64,000 bases of DNA from Streptomyces sp. AP-93 (lineage in GTDB: Bacteria > Actinomycetota > Actinomycetes > Streptomycetales > Streptomycetaceae), in assembly GCF_022808175.1 (NCBI RefSeq), contig NZ_JALGBX010000026.1, positions 84,299 to 148,298 of the forward strand, read 5' to 3'. The notes under the pieces were generated by a model that saw only the letters and a list, made by a program, of their open reading frames with translations, was not told the DNA's origin and did not search any database. Position 1 is the first letter of the stretch; the number at the start of each line of letters is the position of its first letter. Made by a program: the position numbers and the translations under genes. This document shows, in pieces, positions 26,903 through 34,763 of this stretch.

Positions 26903-28230
26903 AGCACCTCCAGCAGGGTGACCCATTTGGTCTGCAGGACTCCGGGCCGGTTCGGCGCGATGACGCGCGCCGGGTAGCCGTGGTCGGCGGTCAGGGTCTG
27001 GCCGTTCAGTTCCAGCGCGAGCAGGGTCAGCGGGTCCTCGGCGTAGTCGCGGCCCATCTCCATCACCCGGTAGGAGCCGGCCGTTTCCAGCGAGGTGACC
27101 CTCAGTCCTGCCCCGGACGGGGCGCCCGCCCGGGCCATCAGGTCGCGGATCCGGACGCCGCTCCAGCGCGCTTCCACGCTCCAGCCCTCCACGCACGCGA
27201 TCGGCAGCCGCGCCTGCGTCCTGGGCAGGGCGCGGAGTTGATCGAGCGTCAGGGTGTAGGGGGTGGGGCCGCGCACCTCCAGCCGCCAGTCCCGCATCGC
27301 CCGCTCTGTGACCCCGGCGGCCGCGGCCGTGCGGTTGACCGGGAGCCCCTGCGGTCCGTGGTCGGGGTGCCGCGGCGCGAGCAGGTCGAGCCGCTTGAGC
27401 GGGGTGAAGGACTGGCCGACGGTGGTGAGGGTGACCGCTCCGACGGCCGCGCCGACGCCGAGCATCAGGGAACGCCGGTCCGGACCGTCCTGGGCGGGCA
27501 GTCGGAGCGTTCCGGGCGACCGGCGGCTCCAGTGGGCCTTGATCTCGGGGGCTTTGACGGCCAGGTGCAGGAGAATCGAGCCGGTCACGACCCAGGCGAG
27601 CGCGAAGTGCGTCTGGATGAAGCCGAACGGCCACGGGTACCACTCGGCGATGTTGAGGAGTCCGGTGAAGACCTGGAGGACGGCGGAGGCCACCAGCACC
27701 GCCACCGACAGCCGCTCCAGCCCGTGCCGGACACCGCGCACCGGGGGCCATACGAACAGCCTCGGGTACACCGTCCACAGTTTGGCCAGCAGGAGCACGA
27801 TCGCCGCGAGCCCGGTGGCGATGTGCAGGCCCTGGCTGAGCCGGTAGCCCCAGACCGGGCGGCTGGGCAGCGAGTCCGCGGCCCAGCCGGGCGGGTGCTG
27901 GAGGTAGTGGCTGATCAGGCCGGTCGCGAAGCAGACCGCGAAGGCCACGCCGAGCCAGCGGCCGATGGCCGTGGCGGTGCGGGCGTCGTGCAGCCGGCCT
28001 CCGAAGGCGGGCGGGCGCAGCGGGAAGCGGGGGCCGGGTTCCGGCGGGGTGGGGGGCGGCGACGGGGGCGGAGGTGGGGGCGGCGGAACGGACGGGGGCA
28101 CGGACGGAGGTGGGGGCGGCGGAACGGACGGCGGCACGGACGGAGGTGGGGGCGGCGGAACGGACGGCGGCACGGACGGCGGCATGGGCGGCGGCACGGA
28201 CGGCGGCACGGGCGGAGTCATGCCCTCCAT
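26899..28230 (-). CDS. Membrane molybdopterin oxidoreductase (cytochrome b-like part fused to a sulfite-oxidase fold)
   Basis: A 443-residue fusion. Residues 1-65 are almost only Pro, Ser and Val, with repeats of PPPPPPSVPPSV. Next are four to five helices like a cytochrome b561-type module, with His in GLHIATGL, QTHFALAW and LLHLAVKA as possible heme ligands. The C-terminal 150 residues resemble the sulfite oxidase/YedY molybdenum domain; the probable molybdenum-ligand Cys is in ACVEGWSVEARWSG. The Mo domain presumably faces outside. The ATG at 28230 is close to an ATG at 28221. The natural substrate is unknown. Confidence 0.82.
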   Translation of the reverse strand: MEGMTPPVPPSVPPPMPPSVPPSVPPPPPPSVPPSVPPPPPPSVPPSVPPPPPPPPSPPPTPPEPGPRFPLRPPAFGGRLHDARTATAIGRWLGVAFAVCFATGLISHYLQHPPGWAADSLPSRPVWGYRLSQGLHIATGLAAIVLLLAKLWTVYPRLFVWPPVRGVRHGLERLSVAVLVASAVLQVFTGLLNIAEWYPWPFGFIQTHFALAWVVTGSILLHLAVKAPEIKAHWSRRSPGTLRLPAQDGPDRRSLMLGVGAAVGAVTLTTVGQSFTPLKRLDLLAPRHPDHGPQGLPVNRTAAAAGVTERAMRDWRLEVRGPTPYTLTLDQLRALPRTQARLPIACVEGWSVEARWSGVRIRDLMARAGAPSGAGLRVTSLETAGSYRVMEMGRDYAEDPLTLLALELNGQTLTADHGYPARVIAPNRPGVLQTKWVTLLEVL

Positions 28231-28335
28231 GAGAGCGCCGCCGGGCCCACCGCGGGCGGCCCGACACCTTACGAAACGCGGACGCCGGGCCGGGTCGCCC
28301 GCCCGGCGGCGCCCCGCGCTGCCAGGCTGGCCCGT

Positions 28336-29766
28336 ATGGACCACCCCCGCGCCCGGACGCTCCTCACCGTGCTGCTGCTCGCCGCGCTGACCGCCGTGCT
28401 CGTGCCCGCCGTCCGCGAGGAGGGCTACTTCGCCGACCCGGCCGGGCTCACCTGGTGGTACGCGGCCGCCTGGACGCTGTTCGGCGCGGCCGCCTGGTCC
28501 CTGCGGCGGGTGCCGGAGCGGTACGTGGTCCCGCTCGTGCTGGCAGGTGCGCTGGCCGTCTGCGCCGCGGGGCTCTCCGGGCCGCCGCTGACCAGCACCG
28601 ATTCCTTCCGCTACGCCTGGGACGGGCGGGTGCAGGGCGCCGGCATCTCCCCGTACGACCACGCCCCCGCCGATCCGGCGCTGCGGGCCCTGCGCGACGA
28701 CTGGCTGTTCCCGCGCGGCGGGGCCGCCTGCGCCGGGCCCGACCGGGTGGCCGTCGAGCCGGGGGTGTGCACCCGCATCAACCGGCCTTCCGTCCACACC
28801 GTCTATCCGCCCGTCGCGGAGGGCTGGTTCGGGCTGGTCCACGCCCTGTCCCCGCCGGGCGTGCGGCACAAGGCCCTGCAGACCGGCGGGGCCCTGCTCG
28901 CGCTCGCCGTCACCGGGGCGCTGCTGCTGGTCCAGCGCCGCCGGGGCGCGCGCCCGCGTACCGCCGCGTACTGGGCCTGGTGTCCCGCGGTGGCGGTGGA
29001 GGCGGTGAACAACGCGCACGTCGACGTGCTCGCCGTCCTGCTGTCGGTGGCGGCGCTGGGCGTGGTGGTGCGCCGACGCCCGCTCGGCGGAGCCCTGTTC
29101 GGGCTGGCGATCGCGGCGAAGCTGCTGCCCGCGGTGCTGCTTCCGGGCGCGCTGGCCGGCGTACGGAGGTGGCGGGACGCGGCGGCGCTGCTGTTGCCCG
29201 CGGCCGCGGTGGTGGGCCTGGCGTACCTGCCGTACGTACTGGTCTCGCGCGCGTCGGTCTTCGGCTACCTGGGGGGCTACGCCGAGGAGGAGGGGTACGA
29301 GGACCCGGGCGCGGGCGGCCGCTACGCACTGCTGCGCCTGGTGCTCCCGGACTCCTGGTCGGTGCCCGCGGTCGCGGTCGGGATGCTGGCGGTGACGGCG
29401 TACGTCTGGCGGCGCGGGGATCCGCAGCAGCCGTGGAGCGCGGCGCTGCTGGTGACGGGAACGGCGTTCCTGCTGATGACTCCGGGGTACTCCTGGTACG
29501 CACTGCTGCTGATCGCGCTGGTGGCGCTGGACGGCCGCGCCGAGTGGCTGGGGGTAGCGCTCGCGGGGGCGGCGGCGTACGTCTCGGTGCGCGCGCTGGG
29601 CGGGGCGACGATCCCGGTGGCGTACGGGCTGGCGGCGGCCGCCGTGCTCGTGGGGTGGGCGCTGCGGCGGCGGGCGGCGGCCCGGGGCGGCACGGGAGTC
29701 CGACCCGGTCCGCCGCCTCACGCTCCTCGGAGCAAGGGTCAGCCGATGTGGAACGGGTCCCCGTAA
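28336..29766 (+). CDS. GT87-like polyprenyl-linked mannosyltransferase, integral membrane
   Basis: A 476-residue protein with about 10-12 hydrophobic helices. The extracytoplasmic loop after helix 3 has STDSFRYAWDGRVQGAGISP, the acidic/aromatic motif seen in GT-C mannosyltransferases of actinobacteria, followed by RPSVHTVYPPVAEGWF. It likely transfers a sugar from a polyprenyl phosphate donor at the outer face of the membrane. It is divergent from the molybdoenzyme gene, and its last 28 bp overlap the convergent chitosanase gene. Confidence 0.8.
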   Translation: MDHPRARTLLTVLLLAALTAVLVPAVREEGYFADPAGLTWWYAAAWTLFGAAAWSLRRVPERYVVPLVLAGALAVCAAGLSGPPLTSTDSFRYAWDGRVQGAGISPYDHAPADPALRALRDDWLFPRGGAACAGPDRVAVEPGVCTRINRPSVHTVYPPVAEGWFGLVHALSPPGVRHKALQTGGALLALAVTGALLLVQRRRGARPRTAAYWAWCPAVAVEAVNNAHVDVLAVLLSVAALGVVVRRRPLGGALFGLAIAAKLLPAVLLPGALAGVRRWRDAAALLLPAAAVVGLAYLPYVLVSRASVFGYLGGYAEEEGYEDPGAGGRYALLRLVLPDSWSVPAVAVGMLAVTAYVWRRGDPQQPWSAALLVTGTAFLLMTPGYSWYALLLIALVALDGRAEWLGVALAGAAAYVSVRALGGATIPVAYGLAAAAVLVGWALRRRAAARGGTGVRPGPPPHAPRSKGQPMWNGSP

Positions 29767-30584
29767 ACCTTCCAGTCCAGGGGGGTGTTGAGGTTCAGGT
29801 TGCCCTTCTTGAGCCACACCCGCTGGGCCGTGTCGACGCGGCTGGTGTCGCTGTGCGCCTCCTCCTGCTTCATCGCCCAGACCCGGGCGTCGAGGAAGGC
29901 GTTCAGCCAGGTGGTCTCGTTGCCGCCCTGGGCCGGGGGCTTGGCCTTGGAGAGGGCGCGCTTGCGGATGTTGCGGAAGCTGGTGGAGTCGGTGCCGTCG
30001 CCGTGCATGACGGTGGCGTCGTAGTAGATGAACTGGCCGAGCACGCCGACTCCGTCGGACTTGCCGCGGCTCACGGACGGGTTGAAGTAGACCCGGTCGC
30101 GCTCGTGGTCCTGGGCCTTCTTGAAGACGGAGTCGGAGGCCGCCTTCACCCAGTCCTTGGTGAAGTTGGGGTCGAGGCCGGCGTGCGAATCGCTGCCGTC
30201 GACCTTGCGCAGCGCCGGGAGGTACTTGGCGAGCACGTTGCCGGGCTTGATCTGCGTGTAGTACTCGACGAGTTCGAGCATGTCGTGGGTGCCGGAACAG
30301 AAGCCGATGATGCCGGCCGTGTAGCCGCGGCCGTCGCCTATGTCCTCGATGTACTTGTACTGCGCCTTCCAGTTCAGCGAGGAGTTCTCGGCGCTGGAGA
30401 CGATCTGCATGGCGATGTCCTTCTTCACCGGGTCGTCGAGTCCGACGGCGGCGGCCGGAACCTGCGCGGAGGCCGGCGCCGCGGTGGGGGCGACGGCGGT
30501 CGCGTGGGCGGTGACGGGCACGGCGAGAAGGGTGGCGCCGAGCAGGGTACTTACGGCCAGTCGCTTGCGGTGGGGGGTGAACAC
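29739..30584 (-). CDS. csn: Secreted chitosanase, GH46
   Basis: A 281-residue exported enzyme that cleaves chitosan internally. A signal peptide (MFTPHRKRLAVSTLLGATLL then AVPVTAHATA) precedes the mature part. The catalytic glutamate is in QIVSSAENSSLNWK and the second acid in YIEDIGDGRGYTAGIIGF, exactly the GH46 pattern, followed by CSGTHDMLELVEYY. GTG 30584 follows GGAGG with a five-base gap. A palindrome at 30624-30638 in the promoter may be the operator. Its stop lies inside the 3' end of the convergent GT87 gene. Confidence 0.95.
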   Translation of the reverse strand: MFTPHRKRLAVSTLLGATLLAVPVTAHATAVAPTAAPASAQVPAAAVGLDDPVKKDIAMQIVSSAENSSLNWKAQYKYIEDIGDGRGYTAGIIGFCSGTHDMLELVEYYTQIKPGNVLAKYLPALRKVDGSDSHAGLDPNFTKDWVKAASDSVFKKAQDHERDRVYFNPSVSRGKSDGVGVLGQFIYYDATVMHGDGTDSTSFRNIRKRALSKAKPPAQGGNETTWLNAFLDARVWAMKQEEAHSDTSRVDTAQRVWLKKGNLNLNTPLDWKVYGDPFHIG

Positions 30585-30623
30585 AGTGCCTCCATCAGGG
30601 AGTTGACGCACGGGCGACTTCGT

Positions 30624-30638
30624 TAGGAAACTTTACTA
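30624..30638. promoter_or_regulatory. Candidate operator upstream of chitosanase gene
   Basis: TAGGAAACTTTACTA is a near-palindrome (half-sites TAG-x-AAA and TTT-x-CTA) 40 bp before the GTG. Chitosanase genes of Streptomyces are known to be controlled by a ROK-family repressor (CsnR) at a palindrome of this A/T-centred kind; the match here is by general resemblance. Confidence 0.5.
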
Positions 30639-30900
30639 CCAGACGTCGCGCCACCTCAAGGGCCCGGCACGGCCCACTCCGGCCGGGCGGATTTCGGCAT
30701 ATCCACCCCTGGCATATGAGAGGCCGCCCGGGGCATACTTACGCAGATGCGGCCCATTCTGGCCGCTGGCAGCGCATATGCACGCTCAATAGCAAGCACA
30801 CGGCAGTCGCGGGGCACGCCACGGCAGGCACGGGCAAGCCCGCGCGTGGGCGCGAGCACGACGCAGAAACGCGAGCACGACGCAGGAAAGGGAGGCGCCG

Positions 30901-31899
30901 ATGGCCGTCCTCGTCATCGGAGACGCACCCACCGCCGCCATCGAGGCGGCCGGGCTGCGGATCCTCGCACGGCGGACCGACGCCGACGACCCCCTGCCGG
31001 CCACCCTCACCGGGATCGACGCGGTGGTCCTCTCCCCCGGCGCCACCCCTGCCGCCCTCCCCCTCGTCGGGCCGGCGCTGGCCGCCGAAGTGCCCGTCCT
31101 CGCGCTGGGCGAGGGAACCCGGCTGCTCACGGAGGCCGCGGGCAGGACGGGCGGCGCCGGAGGCCACGGCACCGACCCCGTGCTCGGCGGCGGCTCCGCG
31201 CCGCACGGGTTCCGGGTGGGCGCCAGCGCCTGGGGGCTGCCCGTCCTCGACGAGGCCGACTGCGAACTGCTGCGCCGGTTCGCGGAGTTGGTCGCCGGGC
31301 GGGCCGAAACCACCGCCACCCGCGCCTTCTTCACGCCCCGGGCCGCCGCCTGGGAGGAGCGGTTCGCCTACCAGACCCCGGCCTACGAGGCCGCCGTCGG
31401 CCGGATGCGGCTGCGCCCCGGGCAGCGCGCGCTCGACCTGGGCTGCGGCAGCGGCCGCGCCCTGCCCGCACTGCGGGCCCTGGTCGGGGCCGCCGGCACG
31501 GTGATCGGCGTCGACCTCACGCACGCCATGCTCGACGCCGCCGCCCGCGCGGGCCACGGCGGGCCGGCGCGACTGCTGCTCGCCGACTGCGGGCGGCTCC
31601 CCCTGCCGGCCGGCGCCGTCCACGGCATCTTCGCCGCCGGGCTCCTGGACCACCTGCCGCAGCCGGCCGCAGCCCTGCGCGAGTGGGCCCGCGTCACCGC
31701 CCCGGGCGGTGAACTGCTGCTCTTCCACCCCTCCGGCCGTGCGGAGCGCGCGGCCCGCCACGGCCGCGCCGTCAGCCCCGACGAGCCCGGCGACTTCACC
31801 GCCGAACCGAACCTCCGCCCGGCCCTCGAAGCGGCGGGCTGGCACGTGGCCACGTACGAGGACGCCCCCACCCACTTCCTGACCCGCGCCACCCGCTGA
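30901..31899 (+). CDS. SAM-dependent methyltransferase with extra N-terminal domain
   Basis: A 332-residue protein. The C-terminal half is a class I methyltransferase with ALDLGCGSGRALPAL (motif I), VIGVDLTHAMLDAA and FAAGLLDHLPQP. The first 140 residues form a separate alpha/beta domain starting MAVLVIGDAPTAAIEA that I do not recognise; it looks like a degenerate Rossmann or amidotransferase-like fold. Start ATG 30901 follows GGAAAGGGAGG. Just upstream a 16-bp element (GCGAGCACGACGCAG-A) is present twice. Substrate unknown. Confidence 0.75.
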   Translation: MAVLVIGDAPTAAIEAAGLRILARRTDADDPLPATLTGIDAVVLSPGATPAALPLVGPALAAEVPVLALGEGTRLLTEAAGRTGGAGGHGTDPVLGGGSAPHGFRVGASAWGLPVLDEADCELLRRFAELVAGRAETTATRAFFTPRAAAWEERFAYQTPAYEAAVGRMRLRPGQRALDLGCGSGRALPALRALVGAAGTVIGVDLTHAMLDAAARAGHGGPARLLLADCGRLPLPAGAVHGIFAAGLLDHLPQPAAALREWARVTAPGGELLLFHPSGRAERAARHGRAVSPDEPGDFTAEPNLRPALEAAGWHVATYEDAPTHFLTRATR

Positions 31900-31915
31900 C
31901 CGGGCGGGGCTTGGC

Positions 31916-32596
31916 TCAGCCGTCGGAGCGGTCGGCGGCGCGGGCCGCCAGGCGGGCCCGCAGGCCCTGCTTCACGTCCGGCCACTCGGGGCGCGTGATG
32001 CTGTACACCGCCGTATCGCGGATCCAGCCGTCCCGCATGACCATGTGGTGGCGCAGTACGCCCTCGGGCTTCGCCCCGATCCGTGTGATCGCCGCCCGCG
32101 ACTTCGCGTTCCGCACGTCCGTGAGCAGCTCGACCCGGTTCATCCCCATCGCCTCGAAGGCGTGCGTCAGCATCAGCAGCTTCGCCTCGGTGTTCGCACC
32201 GCTCCGCTGCCAGGACGCGGCGAGGAAGGTCCAGCCGATCTCCAGCCGCCGGTTCGCGGTGTCGATCGCCATCAGCCGGGTGGACCCGATGACCCGCCCC
32301 GTCGCCGCGTCCACCGTCGCGTACGGGATCTGCCGGCCCGCCTCCCGTGCCGCGAGCGCGTCCTCGATGAAGCCCCGGACATCGTCCGGGTGCGGGACGA
32401 TCGTCACCGCGAGCTCCCAGAGGCTGCCGTCGCGGACCGCCTCGCACAGCTCGTCGTGGTGCCGGAGCGACAGCGGCTCCAGCCGCACCCGTTCCCCGGC
32501 CAGCTCCGCCGTCGCCGTCGCGGTCGCCGTCGCGGTCGCCGTCTCGGTCGCCGTCGCCGTCGCCGTCGCCGTCGCGTTCGCGTAGACCTGCTGCAT
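31916..32596 (-). CDS. GNAT acetyltransferase with a Thr-Ala repeat N-terminus
   Basis: A 226-residue GNAT-family (RimJ/RimL-like) N-acetyltransferase: LAGERVRLEPLSLRHHDELC starts the domain, ATGRVIGSTRLMAID is the acceptor strand, and RIGAKPEGVLRHHM resembles the C-terminal motif. The first 30 residues are alternating Thr and Ala, encoded by hexanucleotide repeats (32508-32582). ATG 32596 leads with MQQVYANA. Repeat-number change would alter the tail length without breaking frame. Likely target: protein N-termini, or a small amine. Confidence 0.82.
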   Translation of the reverse strand: MQQVYANATATATATATETATATATATATAELAGERVRLEPLSLRHHDELCEAVRDGSLWELAVTIVPHPDDVRGFIEDALAAREAGRQIPYATVDAATGRVIGSTRLMAIDTANRRLEIGWTFLAASWQRSGANTEAKLLMLTHAFEAMGMNRVELLTDVRNAKSRAAITRIGAKPEGVLRHHMVMRDGWIRDTAVYSITRPEWPDVKQGLRARLAARAADRSDG

Positions 32597-32696
32597 GTCC
32601 GACCTGCCCGTTCCTGGCGGTTGCGCGCCAACACGCGCGACCATATCGGCGTGGCCGGGCACTCTCACCCGGTTTTCCGCCGCCCCGCCGGGAGGG

Positions 32697-33785
32697 TCAG
32701 AGCCAGCCGTTGCGCCGGAAGCCCCGGTGGATGACGAAGCACGCGACGGCCATCACCCCGAGCACGAGGGGATACCCGTAGGTCCAGTGCAGTTCGGGCA
32801 TGTGCTCGAAGTTCATGCCGTAGATCCCGCAGACCATCGTGGGGACGGCGATGATGGCCGCCCACGCGGTGATCTTGCGCATGTCCTCGTTCTGGGCGAC
32901 GGTCACCTGCGCGAGATGGGCCTGCAGTATCGAGTCGAGGAGGGTGTCGTAGGCGCCGATCTGGTCGGTGGCGCGGGTCAGGTGGTCGGCGACGTCCCGG
33001 AAGTAGGTGCGCATCTCCGGCGGGATGACCGGGATCGGCAGGGTGCTCAGCTGCTGGAGCGGCCGGCCCAGCGGGGCCACCGCCCTGCGCAGTTCCAGCA
33101 GTTCGCGCTTGAGCTGGTAGATCCGGCCGGCGTCACCGTGGCCGCCGTGCTCGCTGAAGACCATGGTCTCGACGGCGTCTATGTCGTTCTGCACCGCGTC
33201 CGTGACGGCCACGTACTCGTCGACCACGTGGTCGGCCAGCGCGTGCAGGACGGCGACCGGCCCCTTGGCCAGGTGCTCGGGGAAGGCCTCCAGCTCCTCG
33301 CGGACCGACCCGAGGGTGCCCCGGCCGCCGTGCCGGATGGTGATGACGAAGTCGCTGCCGGCGAAGGCCATGAGCTCGCCGGTCTCCACCACCTCGCTGT
33401 TCGCGGTCAGTTCCTCGTGCTCCACGTACCGCACCGTCTTGAACACGGCGAAGAGGGTCTCGTCGTAGCGCTCGATCTTGGGCCGCTGGTGGGCCTGGAC
33501 CGCGTCCCCGACGGCGAGCGGGTGCAGGCCCAGCAGCTCGGCGAGCCCGGCGAGCTCCTCCTGCGAAGGCTCGTGCAGGCCGACCCAGACGAAGCCCTCT
33601 CCCGTCTTGCGGACCCGGCGCAGCGCCTCGCCGACATCGGCGTGGCCGTGGCCGTCCTGGCGCACGCCGTCCCGGTACACGATGCAGTTGACGACGGCGC
33701 TGCCGAGCGGGGAGCGGACCGGGTGACTGAGGTCGACGGCCCGCCGGTAGCTGCGGCGCACGGCCCGGCGCAGGTTGCTGAACAT
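32697..33785 (-). CDS. corA: CorA-type magnesium/cobalt transporter
   Basis: A 362-residue ion channel of the CorA/2-TM-GxN family. A large N-terminal cytoplasmic domain ends in a long helix (QLKRELLELRRAVAPL), followed by two membrane helices with the pore signature YGMNFEHMPEL between them. The C-terminus is basic (HRGFRRNGWL). It brings Mg2+ (or Co2+/Ni2+) into the cell as a pentamer. ATG 33785 is used; the preceding AAGGGGAG is 16 bases upstream, so a nearer TTG or GTG start cannot be fully excluded. Confidence 0.92.
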   Translation of the reverse strand: MFSNLRRAVRRSYRRAVDLSHPVRSPLGSAVVNCIVYRDGVRQDGHGHADVGEALRRVRKTGEGFVWVGLHEPSQEELAGLAELLGLHPLAVGDAVQAHQRPKIERYDETLFAVFKTVRYVEHEELTANSEVVETGELMAFAGSDFVITIRHGGRGTLGSVREELEAFPEHLAKGPVAVLHALADHVVDEYVAVTDAVQNDIDAVETMVFSEHGGHGDAGRIYQLKRELLELRRAVAPLGRPLQQLSTLPIPVIPPEMRTYFRDVADHLTRATDQIGAYDTLLDSILQAHLAQVTVAQNEDMRKITAWAAIIAVPTMVCGIYGMNFEHMPELHWTYGYPLVLGVMAVACFVIHRGFRRNGWL

Positions 33786-34086
33786 GGACAACGGACGTAC
33801 TCCCCTTCGGCGGAACACCGGCCAGTGTGCCACCGGCACGCGGGTCCCCGGACCACGGGGCTACGGAGCTGCGGAGCGGGCGGAGCTACGGAGCGGGCGG
33901 AGCGGCGCCCGGCCATGCAGACACGGGGCAGCCCCCGGCTGCGTACCTGCGCACCCCGAGCGGGCCGGGCCGCCGACGCTCCCGGACGCACGCCGGCCCC
34001 ACGCCGGTCGTACACCGGCTGCACGTCAGCCGCACGTCGGCCGCACGTCGGCCGCACGGGTGTCCTCCGGCGCGAGCAACCGCCGC
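33786..34086. other. Gene-free stretch with short GC repeats upstream of corA
   Basis: These 301 bp hold the corA leader and no convincing coding sequence. They contain imperfect repeats of GGAGC(T)ACGGAGCGGGC around 33860-33905 and three GCACGTCGGCC-type units near 34020-34060. No promoter or riboswitch could be identified by eye. Confidence 0.5.
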
Positions 34087-34479
34087 TCAGGCCCGGTCGA
34101 TGAAGACGCTCGTGGACTTCACCCGCGCCGTCGCCCTCGCTCCGACCTGAAGGCCGAGTTCCTCCACGGCCTCCCGGGTCAGCAGCGACACGACCCGGTG
34201 CGGTCCGGCCTGGATCTCCACCTGCGCGTCGACCGTGCCCAGTTTCACGCCCGTCACGATGCCGGGGAAGGCGTTGCGCGCCGAGGTGTACGCGGCCTCC
34301 TCCCCGTCGCCGCCCTCCTGCGCGACCTCCACGCAGAACGCCGCCAGGTCCGGCCCGTCGACCATCCGCCGGGTGCCGTCCCGATGCGTCGGGAACCGTT
34401 CCGCGTCGGCCCACCGCCGGGCCGTGTCCACGCTGACGCCGAGCAGCCGCGCAGCCTGGCCGATGGTGTAGGACTCCAT
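34087..34479 (-). CDS. HTH-TOBE (molybdopterin-binding) protein
   Basis: A 130-residue protein with two parts. The N-terminal 60 residues are an excisionase/MerR-like helix-turn-helix: MESYTIGQAARLLGVSVDTARRW-A. The C-terminal 70 residues form a TOBE/Mop domain (NAFPGIVTGVKLGTVDAQVE and VKSTSVFIDRA), which binds molybdate or molybdopterin. It may sense molybdate or store it; a link to the molybdoenzyme at 26.9 kb is speculation. It is a single gene with a weak upstream region. Confidence 0.85.
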   Translation of the reverse strand: MESYTIGQAARLLGVSVDTARRWADAERFPTHRDGTRRMVDGPDLAAFCVEVAQEGGDGEEAAYTSARNAFPGIVTGVKLGTVDAQVEIQAGPHRVVSLLTREAVEELGLQVGARATARVKSTSVFIDRA

Positions 34480-34594
34480 GCCCGCAGCCTAAGCCCTCGC
34501 CCGGCCGGTCCTCGCAGGCCAAGGGGGCCGGGCCGCGGCCCCGACCCGGCAGCGCCCCGTACGGCTTCCGCCCGCCGGCTGCGACTCCCGCCCG

Positions 34595-34763
34595 CTAGGT
34601 CGTCTCTTTCGGATCTTGCCGGTCAGGCCCGCGTCGTCCGGTGCCGCGCCTCGGCGCGCTGCCGGGGCTCCCGCGTACTGGACGTGCTCGGGCGCCCCGG
34701 CAGTGCGGCGAGGTGCGGTGCCGGGCGGCGCGGGCCAGGCAAGATCCGAAAGAGACGGCCTAG
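34595..34763. repeat. MITE-like element with 26-bp terminal inverted repeats
   Basis: Inverted repeats at 34595-34620 and 34738-34763 match in 25 of 26 bases and each ends in CTAG. Their core is CGTCTCTTTCGGATCTTGCC. The 117-bp centre is GC-rich and without coding potential. The right end overlaps the lysR-type gene and provides its TAG stop. No transposase is encoded; the form suggests a non-autonomous mobile element that could also act as a terminator. Confidence 0.75.

Noticed and set aside
28060..28215. GC-rich direct repeats as a possible origin or structural RNA
   Set aside because: They encode the poly-proline N-terminus of the molybdoenzyme and follow its codon periodicity.
26980..29766. 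Plus-strand open frame of more than 900 codons
   Set aside because: Its first half is antisense to the molybdoenzyme; only the part from ATG 28336 has membrane-protein character and family motifs.
32508..32582. CRISPR-like or minisatellite array
   Set aside because: Six-base units without spacers, in frame within a gene; no CRISPR features anywhere in the window.
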